From an uncultured Candidatus Saccharibacteria bacterium (GTDB lineage: Bacteria; Patescibacteriota; Saccharimonadia; Saccharimonadales; Saccharimonadaceae), in contig CANDYV010000004.1 of NCBI GenBank assembly GCA_947425085.1, forward strand, positions 1-40,105: a stretch of DNA of 40,105 nt, in the 5' to 3' direction. This document shows, piece by piece, positions 9,233 through 18,812 of the stretch. Both the position numbers and the translations under genes were made by a program. Numbering within the stretch: position 1 is the stretch's first letter; each line of letters opens with the position of its first letter. The notes beneath the pieces are model-generated. The model saw only the letters and a program-made list of their open reading frames with translations, was not told the DNA's origin and did not search any database.

Positions 9233-9255
9233 CCCCACATCACCATCTCCTCGCA

Positions 9256-9283
9256 AAAAGTCTTCCACTTCTGGAAGACTTTT
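9256..9283 (+). terminator. Intrinsic terminator after the alpha/beta hydrolase
   Basis: AAAAGTCTTCCA-CTTC-TGGAAGACTTTT perfect 12-bp stem. Confidence 0.85.
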
Positions 9284-9301
9284 CTTGCATCATTTTCACC
9301 T

Positions 9302-9499
9302 CTCCGCCCCAGCCGCCGCCCCGCCAAATAAGTTATTTCTGATAAGTTAAGTTGTTTCGAAAAACTCACCGAACAACTTGTTGGGAACTTATCATATTAA
9401 GTTAATACCGCGATATCTATTTATTGTAAAAAGGAATAAGTATGTGCTATATCGACGCATATATGTACCTATTTGGCGGTTGCGGAGGCTGGGGCGGAG
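9302..9499. repeat. Inverted-repeat-bounded element 3' of FISUMP gene 1 (copy 1)
   Basis: Left arm CTCCGCCCCAGCCGCCGCCCCGCCAAATA; right arm TATTTGGCGGTTGCGGAGGCTGGGGCGGAG. Core AAAAAGGAATAAGTATGTGCTATATCG is shared with the copy at ~37962-38136. Confidence 0.8.
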
Positions 9500-9521
9500 A
9501 ATAATTTGAATGGTCGTCTTC

Positions 9522-10994
9522 CTATCTAGCGACGCAACGGACAGAAGAGCCCAAGTTGCGCGACGTGGTAGCAGCCGCATCAATATTGGTACTATCGTGG
9601 AAATATAGCTCCGAACTAGCATTGGCATTTACGCCCGTAGACGACCAATATCGGCCATTATTCCCAGCATTCACAAAATAATTAGTTGTTTGGTTGACGT
9701 AACCACCTTTTACAAAATAATACGGTGATGAAACTAATTTTACTACACTAGTTCCAACATTAGCAGCCGTAATTAAGGATCGAAAGGCGCCCGAAGTTCC
9801 TCCGGTTGGCAAGGTCCACCCTTTCGGACAAATGGAGCTAGTGGCTTGACCGAAAGACACACTCCCGCCAGTCCCAGCCGCTGCTGCATTCCATTGATAA
9901 TGATTTCCTAATATATAATGTGCGTTCACATCCCCATTAGCCGAAGTCGGCGTGTTATACGACGTAAATTGGGCACTACAGTTAGCTGCGCTACTATTTC
10001 CAGCACTACAAGAACTCGTGGAAGTCGGATTTGTAATCCTATAGTTTCCTAAATTCCAAGAACGCTGACCAGCGCTATCAGCCAAAATAGTAGAGCTAGA
10101 CGCAGTTGTTGCGGTGCTATACTCCGGAACCCAATTCGCAGTAACATCAGAATCGCTCGGAGTCAAAGCAGTTGAGGTAGAAAGGTCAAGATCTAAGTTC
10201 TGCGTCATCCAGCACTTTCCATCTGCCAACTTGCCGACCCAATAATACTTTCCGTCACGCGTATCACGAAGTTGCGCCTGGTCGCCATCAGCAACCTGCG
10301 AACAAATTGAACTTGTCATACCTTGCATAGTCGTAGTAAAATCAGCAAGCGTCATCTGTCTCGGGCTACTAACGACCGACACTACCACCTTATTTTCATA
10401 GATATCGGCCGGCTTATCATTCCCAACATGCGCCGCAAAGCTTAAAGTATATACGTCGCCATCTGACTTAATGTTAGTAGACGCATTTTCATCAATAACG
10501 TCACCCAAGCTATTGATTGGTATAGCCTGAAAGGTAGTACCCGGAGTTAAACCTTTAGTGACATTATATCCCCAGGAGTTAAGTGGCATGTCATTATAAG
10601 CAACTGGCGCAGCAATCGAATTGATAGTGGCTCCCGAAGAACGACCCGTTAATGTCGACTTGTTACTCCCGAAGTAAATAGTATAACCTCCAGAGTTTTC
10701 AATACTGATATAAGCCTGGACATAATATTGAGCAAAAGCGCCGTTAGGCGATGCAGGCGTAAGCGACGTAGAACCGGTAGCCTTTGTAAAACCAATATCA
10801 ACAGACGACTTAATCTCGGCTTGTGCCATCGGCTCGCTTTCATTCTCCGCCTGAACATCTGTCTCCTCCCCTGAACCGTCTAGCGCATTAGCCCTGCTTC
10901 CTAATGGGGGATTAACTAGCAAGAATGCCAGTAGCAACAAACTTATGCAGGTCGCGCTCCCAACAATATTAACTTTTCTTTGACCTTTTAGCAT
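9522..10994 (-). CDS. Secreted FISUMP-domain surface protein 1
   Basis: Signal-like N-terminus (MLKGQRKVNIVGSATCISLLLLAFLLV) and FISUMP core RDTRDGKYYWVGKLADGKCWMTQNLDLDL. Start at ATG 10994 with RBS AAGGAGGG. Confidence 0.85.
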   Translation of the reverse strand: MLKGQRKVNIVGSATCISLLLLAFLLVNPPLGSRANALDGSGEETDVQAENESEPMAQAEIKSSVDIGFTKATGSTSLTPASPNGAFAQYYVQAYISIENSGGYTIYFGSNKSTLTGRSSGATINSIAAPVAYNDMPLNSWGYNVTKGLTPGTTFQAIPINSLGDVIDENASTNIKSDGDVYTLSFAAHVGNDKPADIYENKVVVSVVSSPRQMTLADFTTTMQGMTSSICSQVADGDQAQLRDTRDGKYYWVGKLADGKCWMTQNLDLDLSTSTALTPSDSDVTANWVPEYSTATTASSSTILADSAGQRSWNLGNYRITNPTSTSSCSAGNSSAANCSAQFTSYNTPTSANGDVNAHYILGNHYQWNAAAAGTGGSVSFGQATSSICPKGWTLPTGGTSGAFRSLITAANVGTSVVKLVSSPYYFVKGGYVNQTTNYFVNAGNNGRYWSSTGVNANASSELYFHDSTNIDAAATTSRNLGSSVRCVAR

Positions 10995-11217
10995 CACGGC
11001 CCTCCTTTTGATTGGTTTATGAACGCCCGAACGAAGCAGTCTAATATACAAAAAGACGCCGCAAGGGCGTTCAACAAACTAATCTGCAAGTATTAGAAAC
11101 AAACAGTAAGTCTGAACCTTACGGCGTCATTTCACTAGTTGTTTCTAATTTTTGCACTTGTCCCATAAAAAGACACTTGCAGTTTTGATAATTAATTTGT
11201 TGAACACTTTCATTATA
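10995..11217 (-). promoter_or_regulatory. Structured 5' leader and promoter of FISUMP gene 1
   Basis: Minus-strand TATAAT (11212-11217); leader shares conserved blocks and paired segments with the leader of FISUMP gene 2. Confidence 0.75.
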
Positions 11218-11338
11218 TCACAACTTCACAAAACACAAGCCAAAAAACATTGCAAAATCCAAAACCATCAGTCGCCGCAAGCCAAAAACACCACAACACT
11301 AATAAAACATCACCAACTCTCAACAATGATACGCAAAT

Positions 11339-12628
11339 CTAGCGCCGGAACCACTTTCGCTTTTTCTGGATTTTCTTGCCCTTCAGCGTAATCGCTTCTT
11401 CATAAATTTCCTCGAACCGCTTCAGAGTTCGATTAAGATCATGTTTTTTAGAAATCTCCAAACTTTTCTCGCCGTATTTCTGTTGCAAATCCGCATCCTT
11501 CAAAATCGAAACCATCGCATCCGTCATTCCGACTAGATCGCCTGGCTTACAGAGCACTCCGTTTTTCTTATTCTGACAAAGTTCAGAAACCGCTCCTGCG
11601 TCGACCGCTACTAGCGGCAATCCAGTCGCCGCCGCCTCAATAAGAACAATCCCTTGCGTCTCCGTCTCGCTCGCCGTCGCAAACATCGTCGCCCCACGAT
11701 AAATCTCCGTCACATCCGGCGGCATAATTCGACCAGGGAACTTTACCTTGTCAGAAATCCCCAGCGCCTGCGCGAGATCAATCAAATGTCGCCGATCTGT
11801 CCCATCTCCCACGATTACCAGCTCAGCCTCCGGCACTTCTTCCACCACCCCGGCGAACGCCGTCACCACGTTTCCGAGACTTTTTTCCGGATCCACCCGC
11901 CCGACATATAGCACCCGCAACTTTCCCGGCTCCAACCGAAACTTCTTTAGAACTTTCGCCGATGCTTTTCCCGGCGTAAACTTCGAAAGATCCACCCCGT
12001 TCGAAAGCGGCTCGACCGTCACATCAAACCTCCGTCGATTCTTCGGCACGAGATCCTCAATCGCCATTTCCGTCGGCATCGTCGCATACTCCGAGTGCTT
12101 CAAAAAACTCGCCATATAAGTCCGGAGCATCGCGTCGACCGGTTTTTTAATCGGCTTCAAAAGTTTCACCTGGCTCGTAATGTTATCCGGATACGCATGT
12201 CCAGTCGAAACCATCGGCACATCATATTTCTTCGCATACCTCCGCGCCGCGATCGCAATCATCTCCGCCGTCTGATTATGAATCACGTCCGGCTGAAACT
12301 TATTCAGCGCCTTCTTCAGCGCCGGATACGGATCGACCGTAATCCAAAGTCCATGCCGATACGCCAGTCGCGGCATCTTCACCTTCAAAATCTTCTTGCC
12401 TTCCGGCACCGCATTGATCTGGTCCGGATAAAACGGAAACCGGATCGAGCGCAAATACACCGTCGTCACGCCATCACGCTTCGTCCGGTGCGGCTTCCCC
12501 GTAAAGCTCGGACAAATCACCATCACTTCGTGTCCATGTTTCGCCAAGCCTTTTGCTAGATTATGCGCAAAAACCGCCACCCCGTTCGACATCGGGTAAT
12601 AAAGATCAGATGTAATCGCAATTCTCAT
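11339..12628 (-). CDS. GT4-family glycosyltransferase
   Basis: MRIAITSDLYYPMSNGVAVFAHNLAKGLAKHGHEV, VLYVGRVDPEKS, SETETQGIVLIEAAATGLPLVA. Confidence 0.88.
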   Translation of the reverse strand: MRIAITSDLYYPMSNGVAVFAHNLAKGLAKHGHEVMVICPSFTGKPHRTKRDGVTTVYLRSIRFPFYPDQINAVPEGKKILKVKMPRLAYRHGLWITVDPYPALKKALNKFQPDVIHNQTAEMIAIAARRYAKKYDVPMVSTGHAYPDNITSQVKLLKPIKKPVDAMLRTYMASFLKHSEYATMPTEMAIEDLVPKNRRRFDVTVEPLSNGVDLSKFTPGKASAKVLKKFRLEPGKLRVLYVGRVDPEKSLGNVVTAFAGVVEEVPEAELVIVGDGTDRRHLIDLAQALGISDKVKFPGRIMPPDVTEIYRGATMFATASETETQGIVLIEAAATGLPLVAVDAGAVSELCQNKKNGVLCKPGDLVGMTDAMVSILKDADLQQKYGEKSLEISKKHDLNRTLKRFEEIYEEAITLKGKKIQKKRKWFRR

Positions 12629-12647
12629 GATATGTTATAATTATACT

Positions 12648-13061
12648 ATGTCAAAGAAAAAAACTCCAGCCTCCGTCACCGTCAATCGCCGCGCCCGTTT
12701 CGACTACCAACTCGGCGATGAGTTATCCTGCGGCATGCTTCTTTCTGGCCCCGAAGTTCGCCTTATTCGCGACCACCATGTTCAGCTCAAAGGTTCATTC
12801 GTCACTCTAAAAGACGACGAACTCTGGCTCAACAACTTAACCCTCGGCGCCGACACCGCGCGTAATATCAAACTCCTCGTCACGAAACGCCAGCTCGCCG
12901 AGCTTTCCCGCGCAAAACAAGACGGCTACCAGCTCGTCCCCGTGAAACTTCTCGGCGGCAGTCGCTATATCAAGCTCGTCATCGCCACCGGCAAAGGTAA
13001 GAAAAAATACGACAAACGCGAAACCATAAAAAAGCGAGATCTCGAACGTGGAAGATACTAA
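12648..13061 (+). CDS. smpB: SsrA-binding protein
   Basis: VNRRARFDYQLGDELSCGMLLSGPEVRLIRDHHVQLKGSFV and KGKKKYDKRETIKKRD. Confidence 0.93.
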   Translation: MSKKKTPASVTVNRRARFDYQLGDELSCGMLLSGPEVRLIRDHHVQLKGSFVTLKDDELWLNNLTLGADTARNIKLLVTKRQLAELSRAKQDGYQLVPVKLLGGSRYIKLVIATGKGKKKYDKRETIKKRDLERGRY

Positions 13062-13908
13062 TTCAAATCCAACCAGCACCGCCCCCAGCACAAACGCAAC
13101 CAAGCAACATATCAAAATCTATTCTTGGAACGTCAACGGCCTCCGCGCCGGGCTGAAAAAGGGAACTTTCCTTGATTTCATGAGTTCCGAACAACCAGAC
13201 ATCATCTGCCTCCAAGAAACCAAGGCTAAGCAGGGCCAAGCCGAAGTCGACCTTCCTGAATATCTCGAAATCTGGAATAGCGCCGAGCGCCCCGGCTATT
13301 CCGGCACCGCCGTTTTCACTAAAATCCAGCCGCAAAACGTCTTTGATACTTTCGTTCCCGAAGTCGAAACCGCCTATCCCTGGGCCGATGACAAACACGG
13401 CAACCCGCTGACCGAGGGTCGCCTCCAGACTATCGAGTTTCCGAACTTTTACCTCGTCAATACTTACGTTCCGAACAGCAAACGCGACCTCTCCCGCTTG
13501 AAACTCCGCGAACAAATCTGGGACCCCGCCCTCCTTCAACACTTAAAAGCCCTTGAGCGCGCCAAGCCCGTCATTATTTGCGGCGATTTCAATGTCGCCA
13601 ACACCCCGCTCGACCTCGCCCGCCCGAAAGACAACGAGCATAACGCTGGATTCACCGAAGAAGAACGCCAGGGAATTAAAAATCTCCTCTCCGCCGGCTT
13701 CATCGACACCTTCCGCTATTTCAATCCCACCCTCCAGCGTTACACTTGGTGGTCACATTGGGCAAAAGCCCGCGAGCGCAACATCGGCTGGCGCATTGAC
13801 TATTTCCTCGTTTCCGAAAGCCTCGTCCCTCATCTCGAATCCGCCAACATCCACGACCATTTCCTCGGCTCTGATCATTGCCCCATTTCCATTGAACTAA
13901 CTTTCTAA
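13048..13908 (+). CDS. xth: Exodeoxyribonuclease III-family endonuclease
   Basis: IYSWNVNGLRAGLKKG, DIICLQETKA, GDFNVANTPLDLARP, GSDHCPISIEL; GTG start overlapping smpB. Confidence 0.92.
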   Translation: MEDTNSNPTSTAPSTNATKQHIKIYSWNVNGLRAGLKKGTFLDFMSSEQPDIICLQETKAKQGQAEVDLPEYLEIWNSAERPGYSGTAVFTKIQPQNVFDTFVPEVETAYPWADDKHGNPLTEGRLQTIEFPNFYLVNTYVPNSKRDLSRLKLREQIWDPALLQHLKALERAKPVIICGDFNVANTPLDLARPKDNEHNAGFTEEERQGIKNLLSAGFIDTFRYFNPTLQRYTWWSHWAKARERNIGWRIDYFLVSESLVPHLESANIHDHFLGSDHCPISIELTF

Positions 13909-13913
13909 AACTT

Positions 13914-14747
13914 ATGGCTTTCGCAAAACTCGACAACAACTTATCTTACTGGCAAAAACAAGTTAAGCCGCTTTTTCCCGACCTCGCTTGGAACATCCCC
14001 GAGCAAAAAACCGGCCAAATTACCGTCATCGGCGGCAACAGCCAAAGTTTCCATTCCGTAATTCGCCTCGCCGAGTTTCTCGACCACAACTTTCCGCTTC
14101 GCGAAGTCTCAATTTTCCTCCCCGACGCTCTCCGCGGTCAACTCCCGCCCCTTCCGAACATCACTTTCGCTCCCTCGACCGAAAGCGGCTCTTTTGCTAA
14201 GTCTTTCAACCTGCGCTCCAGCGTAAAAACCGGAGACTTCACCCTCCTCGCCGGCGACCTCTCCAAGAACTCCGCGACCGCCATCGCCCTCAGCGACGCC
14301 ATCACCAGCCTTATCGCCAATAATCAAGACGACACCCCGCTAAAACCCCTTCTCCTCACCCGCGATTCCGTCGATCTTCTCGCCGAAAGCGCCGCCGAAC
14401 TCCTGAAACATCCGCGCCTTTTCCTCGTCGCTTCCATGGCGCAGCTCCAAAAAGTCTTCCGCGCCGTCTATTATCCCCGCATGATCATGCTCTCGCAGCC
14501 CCTCCTTCCGGTCGTCGAAACCCTCCACAAGTTCACCCTCTCCTATCCCGCCACCATCGTCACTTTCCATCAAAACCAAATCATCGTCGCAAATTCCGGC
14601 GACGTCACTACCACCCCCATCGAAAACACCCGCTACACTCCGCTCTCACTCTGGTCCGGCCAGCTCGCCGGCAAAATCGCCGCCCTCAACTTATATAACC
14701 CGAACCAGCCCCTAAAAGCCACGACCGCCGCCATCCTCTTCGACTAA
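13914..14747 (+). CDS. Ribokinase-like/ADP-dependent NAD(P)H-hydrate dehydratase-like protein (tentative)
   Basis: GQITVIGGNSQSFHSVIRLAE resembles the YjeF C-terminal fold; weak motif support. Confidence 0.4.
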   Translation: MAFAKLDNNLSYWQKQVKPLFPDLAWNIPEQKTGQITVIGGNSQSFHSVIRLAEFLDHNFPLREVSIFLPDALRGQLPPLPNITFAPSTESGSFAKSFNLRSSVKTGDFTLLAGDLSKNSATAIALSDAITSLIANNQDDTPLKPLLLTRDSVDLLAESAAELLKHPRLFLVASMAQLQKVFRAVYYPRMIMLSQPLLPVVETLHKFTLSYPATIVTFHQNQIIVANSGDVTTTPIENTRYTPLSLWSGQLAGKIAALNLYNPNQPLKATTAAILFD

Positions 14748-14781
14748 AACGCTACATATTGAACGACCTACCTTACAGAGG

Positions 14782-14815
14782 ATTGACTTTTCAACAAATC
14801 TGTGATATAATGGAA
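14782..14815 (+). promoter_or_regulatory. Sigma70-like promoter of the 14856 gene
   Basis: TTGACT, about 17 nt, TATAAT; a ~40-nt leader with GGGAGGG RBS follows. Confidence 0.75.
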
Positions 14816-14855
14816 GTATCGGCATTTCAAATCTTAGAAATGGGAGGGATTTTCT

Positions 14856-15434
14856 ATGCGAAAATATCATCTTGCCGACGCATTGACCGCCTTAGAAATC
14901 ATCATGGCGGCCACTATTACCGGAATGATCATCTTTGGAGGCTCGGCTGACGTCGTCATCTGGCTCTTTGCCGCTGGCGAACTCTGCGACGCCTTCGACG
15001 GCATCTGCGCTCGCCGCTGGCCTTATCCGGACGACGGAAAGTTCCGCTGGTGGCGCATCCCGAGGACTGTGCGGCTCATCGAGCATGTTTCCGACATTTT
15101 CCTGCTTGTCGCCTGCGCCTTCTTCCTTATCGTGCGCACGAACATTGTCATCGGCGTCCTTACTATCGTCGGCGGCGTCATCATCGCGGCCATCTGCTTC
15201 TTAATTGAAGTCGAGATCCAGACCGACGATTTCTACCTCCTCCAGCCCAAACGCACCGAAGAAGTCATCCTCTGGCGCCGCAAAGTCTATCTGGTCGGCA
15301 TCACCCTTGGCGTCGCCTTCCTGATTTTCTCCACCAGCTGGAACTTCTGGATCAAACTCGGTTGCTGCCTCATCGGTATTGTCATCGGCCTCTACCTCAT
15401 CAAGAAAAAGGCAGATCGCCTCAACAACCGCTAA
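14856..15434 (+). CDS. Multi-TM protein, possible CDP-alcohol phosphatidyltransferase family
   Basis: DAFDGICARRWP...VSDIF resembles a degenerate DGxxAR...D motif; several hydrophobic helices. Confidence 0.5.
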   Translation: MRKYHLADALTALEIIMAATITGMIIFGGSADVVIWLFAAGELCDAFDGICARRWPYPDDGKFRWWRIPRTVRLIEHVSDIFLLVACAFFLIVRTNIVIGVLTIVGGVIIAAICFLIEVEIQTDDFYLLQPKRTEEVILWRRKVYLVGITLGVAFLIFSTSWNFWIKLGCCLIGIVIGLYLIKKKADRLNNR

Positions 15435-15545
15435 CCCTCGCAGCACTCCGCCCCCCAGAAAACACCCGCCTCTGCCAGAGCCAAAAATCATTCCCAACAC
15501 AACGGTCGCCCACACTCCGGACGACCGCTTTTCATACGGCAAATC

Positions 15546-16760
15546 TTATGCCTTCCGCAATTTTATTGCCGTTTTATATGCCTCGATTAACTTCTTAATC
15601 TGCACTTCCTGCAAAACTTCTTTCCGGTGCGCCAGCATCACTTCACTCATCTCTTCGACTCGCTCCGCCGGCATGTTTTCGAGCGTAATCGCCATCGCTG
15701 CCGCTTCTGGACCGCCCGCCAACACATAACTCCCCTGCGGCACAACTTCGCCCATCACCGGATCACAGAAAAACACCGGCAACCCCGTCGCCTCCGCCTC
15801 CAGCAACGTCATCCCCTGCGTATCAAAATTATACGACGCCATAATTCCAAGATGTGCCTCCGACATCCGCGCGATAATCTTCGGCCGTTTCACCGCCCCG
15901 AAAAACTTCACTTTCAAATTATGTTTCTCGGCATACTTTTTCGCCTTTTTCAGCATATTTCCATTGCCATAAATATACACGAGATACGGCCTCTTCAGCA
16001 TCGCGAGCGCCTGCAAAAACGGCATAATACGCTTTTCCTCCGACACTCGCGAGTTCCAAATCATTTTCAAAACATCCCCGTCCACCATCTTGCGCTTCTT
16101 AAACTTCTCATCAACAAGGCTCCTCGGAATCCCGTTCGACACCGCAAAGACCGGCTTCGTCACGCCATAATGTTCCAACTTCCGCGCAAAATGTTCCGAC
16201 GGCGACAAAACCACATCCGCCGCCTCCGCCTGGTTCACCATCAACTCCCACATTTTCGCCCGCGCAATCGTCGGCGCCTGGAACTTATCTCGCTTCACGC
16301 GAATCGTATGTGGCAAATATCTACCATGCATAAAACATAGAACTTTCGCCACCAAAGTCTTCCACGGATGCGAAACATTAATCGCAATCGCCATATCTTC
16401 GCGCCCATGCATCGTCTGTACTAGCGGAACCCGGAACCGCCGAGCTAGTCTCACTCCCGCCAAGCTACAACTCGCCTCATAATGCACATGCACGACGTCA
16501 AACTCACCGAACTCCGGGAACTTTTCCAAGACAAACTTCTCGACCACCCCCGGTCGTTTCGACAAGACCGCCCCGTTCACCCGTAACCATTTATGGCTCG
16601 GCACCGTCACAACGTTTTTCTCTCGCGAATCAAACCCCGGGCAAAAAACCGTCACCTCATGACCTTTGTTTTCTAGCTCATCCTTCTGCGCCTTCACCGA
16701 CGACGCAATCCCGCCATCACCCCACGGCGCATAAATATCCGTAAAAATCGCAATCCGCAT
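15546..16760 (-). CDS. GT4-family glycosyltransferase
   Basis: MRIAIFTDIYAPWGDGGIASSVKAQKDELENKGHEV and FDTQGMTLLEAEATGLPVFFCD. Confidence 0.87.
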   Translation of the reverse strand: MRIAIFTDIYAPWGDGGIASSVKAQKDELENKGHEVTVFCPGFDSREKNVVTVPSHKWLRVNGAVLSKRPGVVEKFVLEKFPEFGEFDVVHVHYEASCSLAGVRLARRFRVPLVQTMHGREDMAIAINVSHPWKTLVAKVLCFMHGRYLPHTIRVKRDKFQAPTIARAKMWELMVNQAEAADVVLSPSEHFARKLEHYGVTKPVFAVSNGIPRSLVDEKFKKRKMVDGDVLKMIWNSRVSEEKRIMPFLQALAMLKRPYLVYIYGNGNMLKKAKKYAEKHNLKVKFFGAVKRPKIIARMSEAHLGIMASYNFDTQGMTLLEAEATGLPVFFCDPVMGEVVPQGSYVLAGGPEAAAMAITLENMPAERVEEMSEVMLAHRKEVLQEVQIKKLIEAYKTAIKLRKA

Positions 16761-16860
16761 TTTTCGAACCCACTTAACTTATAACTTATTTACTATATAT
16801 TATATACCACTTTCGTCTTTTCTTGATAACTTTCGTGCTTATCCATGCTATACTGGGGTC

Positions 16861-17916
16861 ATGAATACTCACACAACTTCCCAAGGTATAACAACTTATC
16901 GCACCGCCGAGAGCGTCTCGCCCGGTCATCCCGACAAACTCTGCGACCAGATTTCTGACGCCGTACTCGACGCCTATTTCGCGGAAGATCCGAAATCTCG
17001 CGTCGCCGTCGAAGTTTGCGGCGGGCATGGCCAAGTCTTCGTCACCGGCGAAGTCACCTCGACCGCGAAAAATGTCGACATAGAGAAAATCGTCCATCGT
17101 CTCGCTGGCGACGACATGAAAGTCATGTCGAATCTCGTCAAACAAAGTCCCGAAATCGCCCAAGGCGTCGACACCGGCGGCGCTGGCGACCAGGGAATCA
17201 TGATCGGCTACGCCTGCGACGAGACCCCCGAGCTACTACCCCGCGAAGTCGTCCTCTCTCGCCGCCTCAACCAATATATCTACGAAAAACATCCTTACGA
17301 CGGCAAAACCCAAGTCACCTTAAAACTCCAAGATGACGGGACTTACGAGCTCGACTCCGTCGTCGCCAGTTTCCAAAATGTCTCCCGTGCCGAGCTTGAC
17401 AAACTCGTTCGCGAATTCATCAAAAACGAAAAACTTCCCGGCGATCCAGAACTACATTTGAACCCTGCTGGCGATTGGAACCAAGGCGGTTTCGAAGCCG
17501 ACACCGGACTCACCGGCCGCAAACTTATCGTCGACAATTACGGTCCGCGCATCCCCATTGGTGGCGGCGCTTTCTCCGGCAAAGATCCGTCCAAAGTCGA
17601 CCGCTCCGCCGCCTACATGGCGCGCCGCATTGCCGTCGATTATCTTCGCGCTAGAGGAGCTCATGAAGTCTTCGTCCGCCTCGCCTACGCTATCGGCCAC
17701 GACCAGCCGCTCGAGCGCACCGTCATCGTCGATGGCGTCGCCGAACAAATCCCACTCATCGACAATCCAAAACCCTCTGACAACGAAAACGGCATTATCA
17801 CCGGCTACAATCTCACTCCGCGCGGCATCATCGAATACCTCGACTTGCTCCGCCCGATCTACGAACCCTCCGCCCGTTACGGCCATTTCGGCGAAGGTTT
17901 CGACTGGGATAAATAA
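16861..17916 (+). CDS. metK: S-adenosylmethionine synthetase
   Basis: ESVSPGHPDKLCDQISDAVLDA, GAGDQGIMIGYA, GGGAFSGKDPSKVDRSAAYMAR. Confidence 0.95.
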   Translation: MNTHTTSQGITTYRTAESVSPGHPDKLCDQISDAVLDAYFAEDPKSRVAVEVCGGHGQVFVTGEVTSTAKNVDIEKIVHRLAGDDMKVMSNLVKQSPEIAQGVDTGGAGDQGIMIGYACDETPELLPREVVLSRRLNQYIYEKHPYDGKTQVTLKLQDDGTYELDSVVASFQNVSRAELDKLVREFIKNEKLPGDPELHLNPAGDWNQGGFEADTGLTGRKLIVDNYGPRIPIGGGAFSGKDPSKVDRSAAYMARRIAVDYLRARGAHEVFVRLAYAIGHDQPLERTVIVDGVAEQIPLIDNPKPSDNENGIITGYNLTPRGIIEYLDLLRPIYEPSARYGHFGEGFDWDK

Positions 17917-17930
17917 CTAATACTATAACG

Positions 17931-18521
17931 CTACTTGCGACGCGTCTTCTTCAGGGCGCGTCGTTTTGCTTTCCGCTGTTTTCTCGGCGCATAGGCTTCA
18001 TAGCCATACTGCCCTGTAATCGGATCCTTGAACAAGAAATTATTATGTAGAGGAAATCTCGTCAATAATAAATACGCCGCAATCACAATCACGCTCACGA
18101 CAATACTAATTATCGCCCCAATCGCGCCAACCGGCTGAGTATTCAATATCGCCACAAATAGTAAAGTACTCAAAAACGCCGCCACGACAAACGAGCTAAT
18201 ATCCACCGGCAATATTGGTCGCTTCGTAAAGCTCGTATAACCATAGAAAATTATCGGAATCACCACAATCGGCACCAGAAACGACATACTCCTCGCCACC
18301 CAATAATTCGGATTACCGCCCAACCACCAAATGTCCACCAATGTACAGACAAAAATTGCCGACAAGGCCAGCTTAATATGTTCCCAAGTGCTCTCATTTA
18401 CCGCCGAAAATACCGCCACGAACTTATTCTTTCCGCTCCACTCATAAGTAAAATGTAGCAAAGAACCGACCAGCGTAATCGCCAATGTCTCACATATTAA
18501 TATTATCGTCGTTTGATCCAT
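17931..18521 (-). CDS. Multi-TM membrane protein (DUF6512-like)
   Basis: AVNESTWEHIKLALSAIF with several TM segments; basic C-terminus. Confidence 0.55.
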   Translation of the reverse strand: MDQTTIILICETLAITLVGSLLHFTYEWSGKNKFVAVFSAVNESTWEHIKLALSAIFVCTLVDIWWLGGNPNYWVARSMSFLVPIVVIPIIFYGYTSFTKRPILPVDISSFVVAAFLSTLLFVAILNTQPVGAIGAIISIVVSVIVIAAYLLLTRFPLHNNFLFKDPITGQYGYEAYAPRKQRKAKRRALKKTRRK

Positions 18522-18812
18522 TTAATGCCTTTTCTATTTTTACGCTTTTTATTTACTTAACTTTTCTTAATTATAACATTTCACATCACATAATAAACTT
18601 TTCGATCCAAAAATCTTAAAAATTATCGAAAAAAGTCGAAAAAACACTCCGAAAAAATTTTTTATTTATTTTTCACGGTACTTTGTCAAGTTTTTCGACC
18701 CAAGATTTTTTGTGTTTTTTAATTATTTTTCGTAATTTATTTTTAATTTTTATAAAAATCCTTTCAAATTCCAACAAAATCTTGCGAAATTCAAAAATCA
18801 CCCAAAAAGTTC

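Noticed and set aside
9522-10994. Diversity-generating retroelement target
   Set aside because: The FISUMP C-terminus (YYWSS...SVRCVAR) is superficially like C-type-lectin variable proteins, but no reverse transcriptase, template repeat or Avd is visible.
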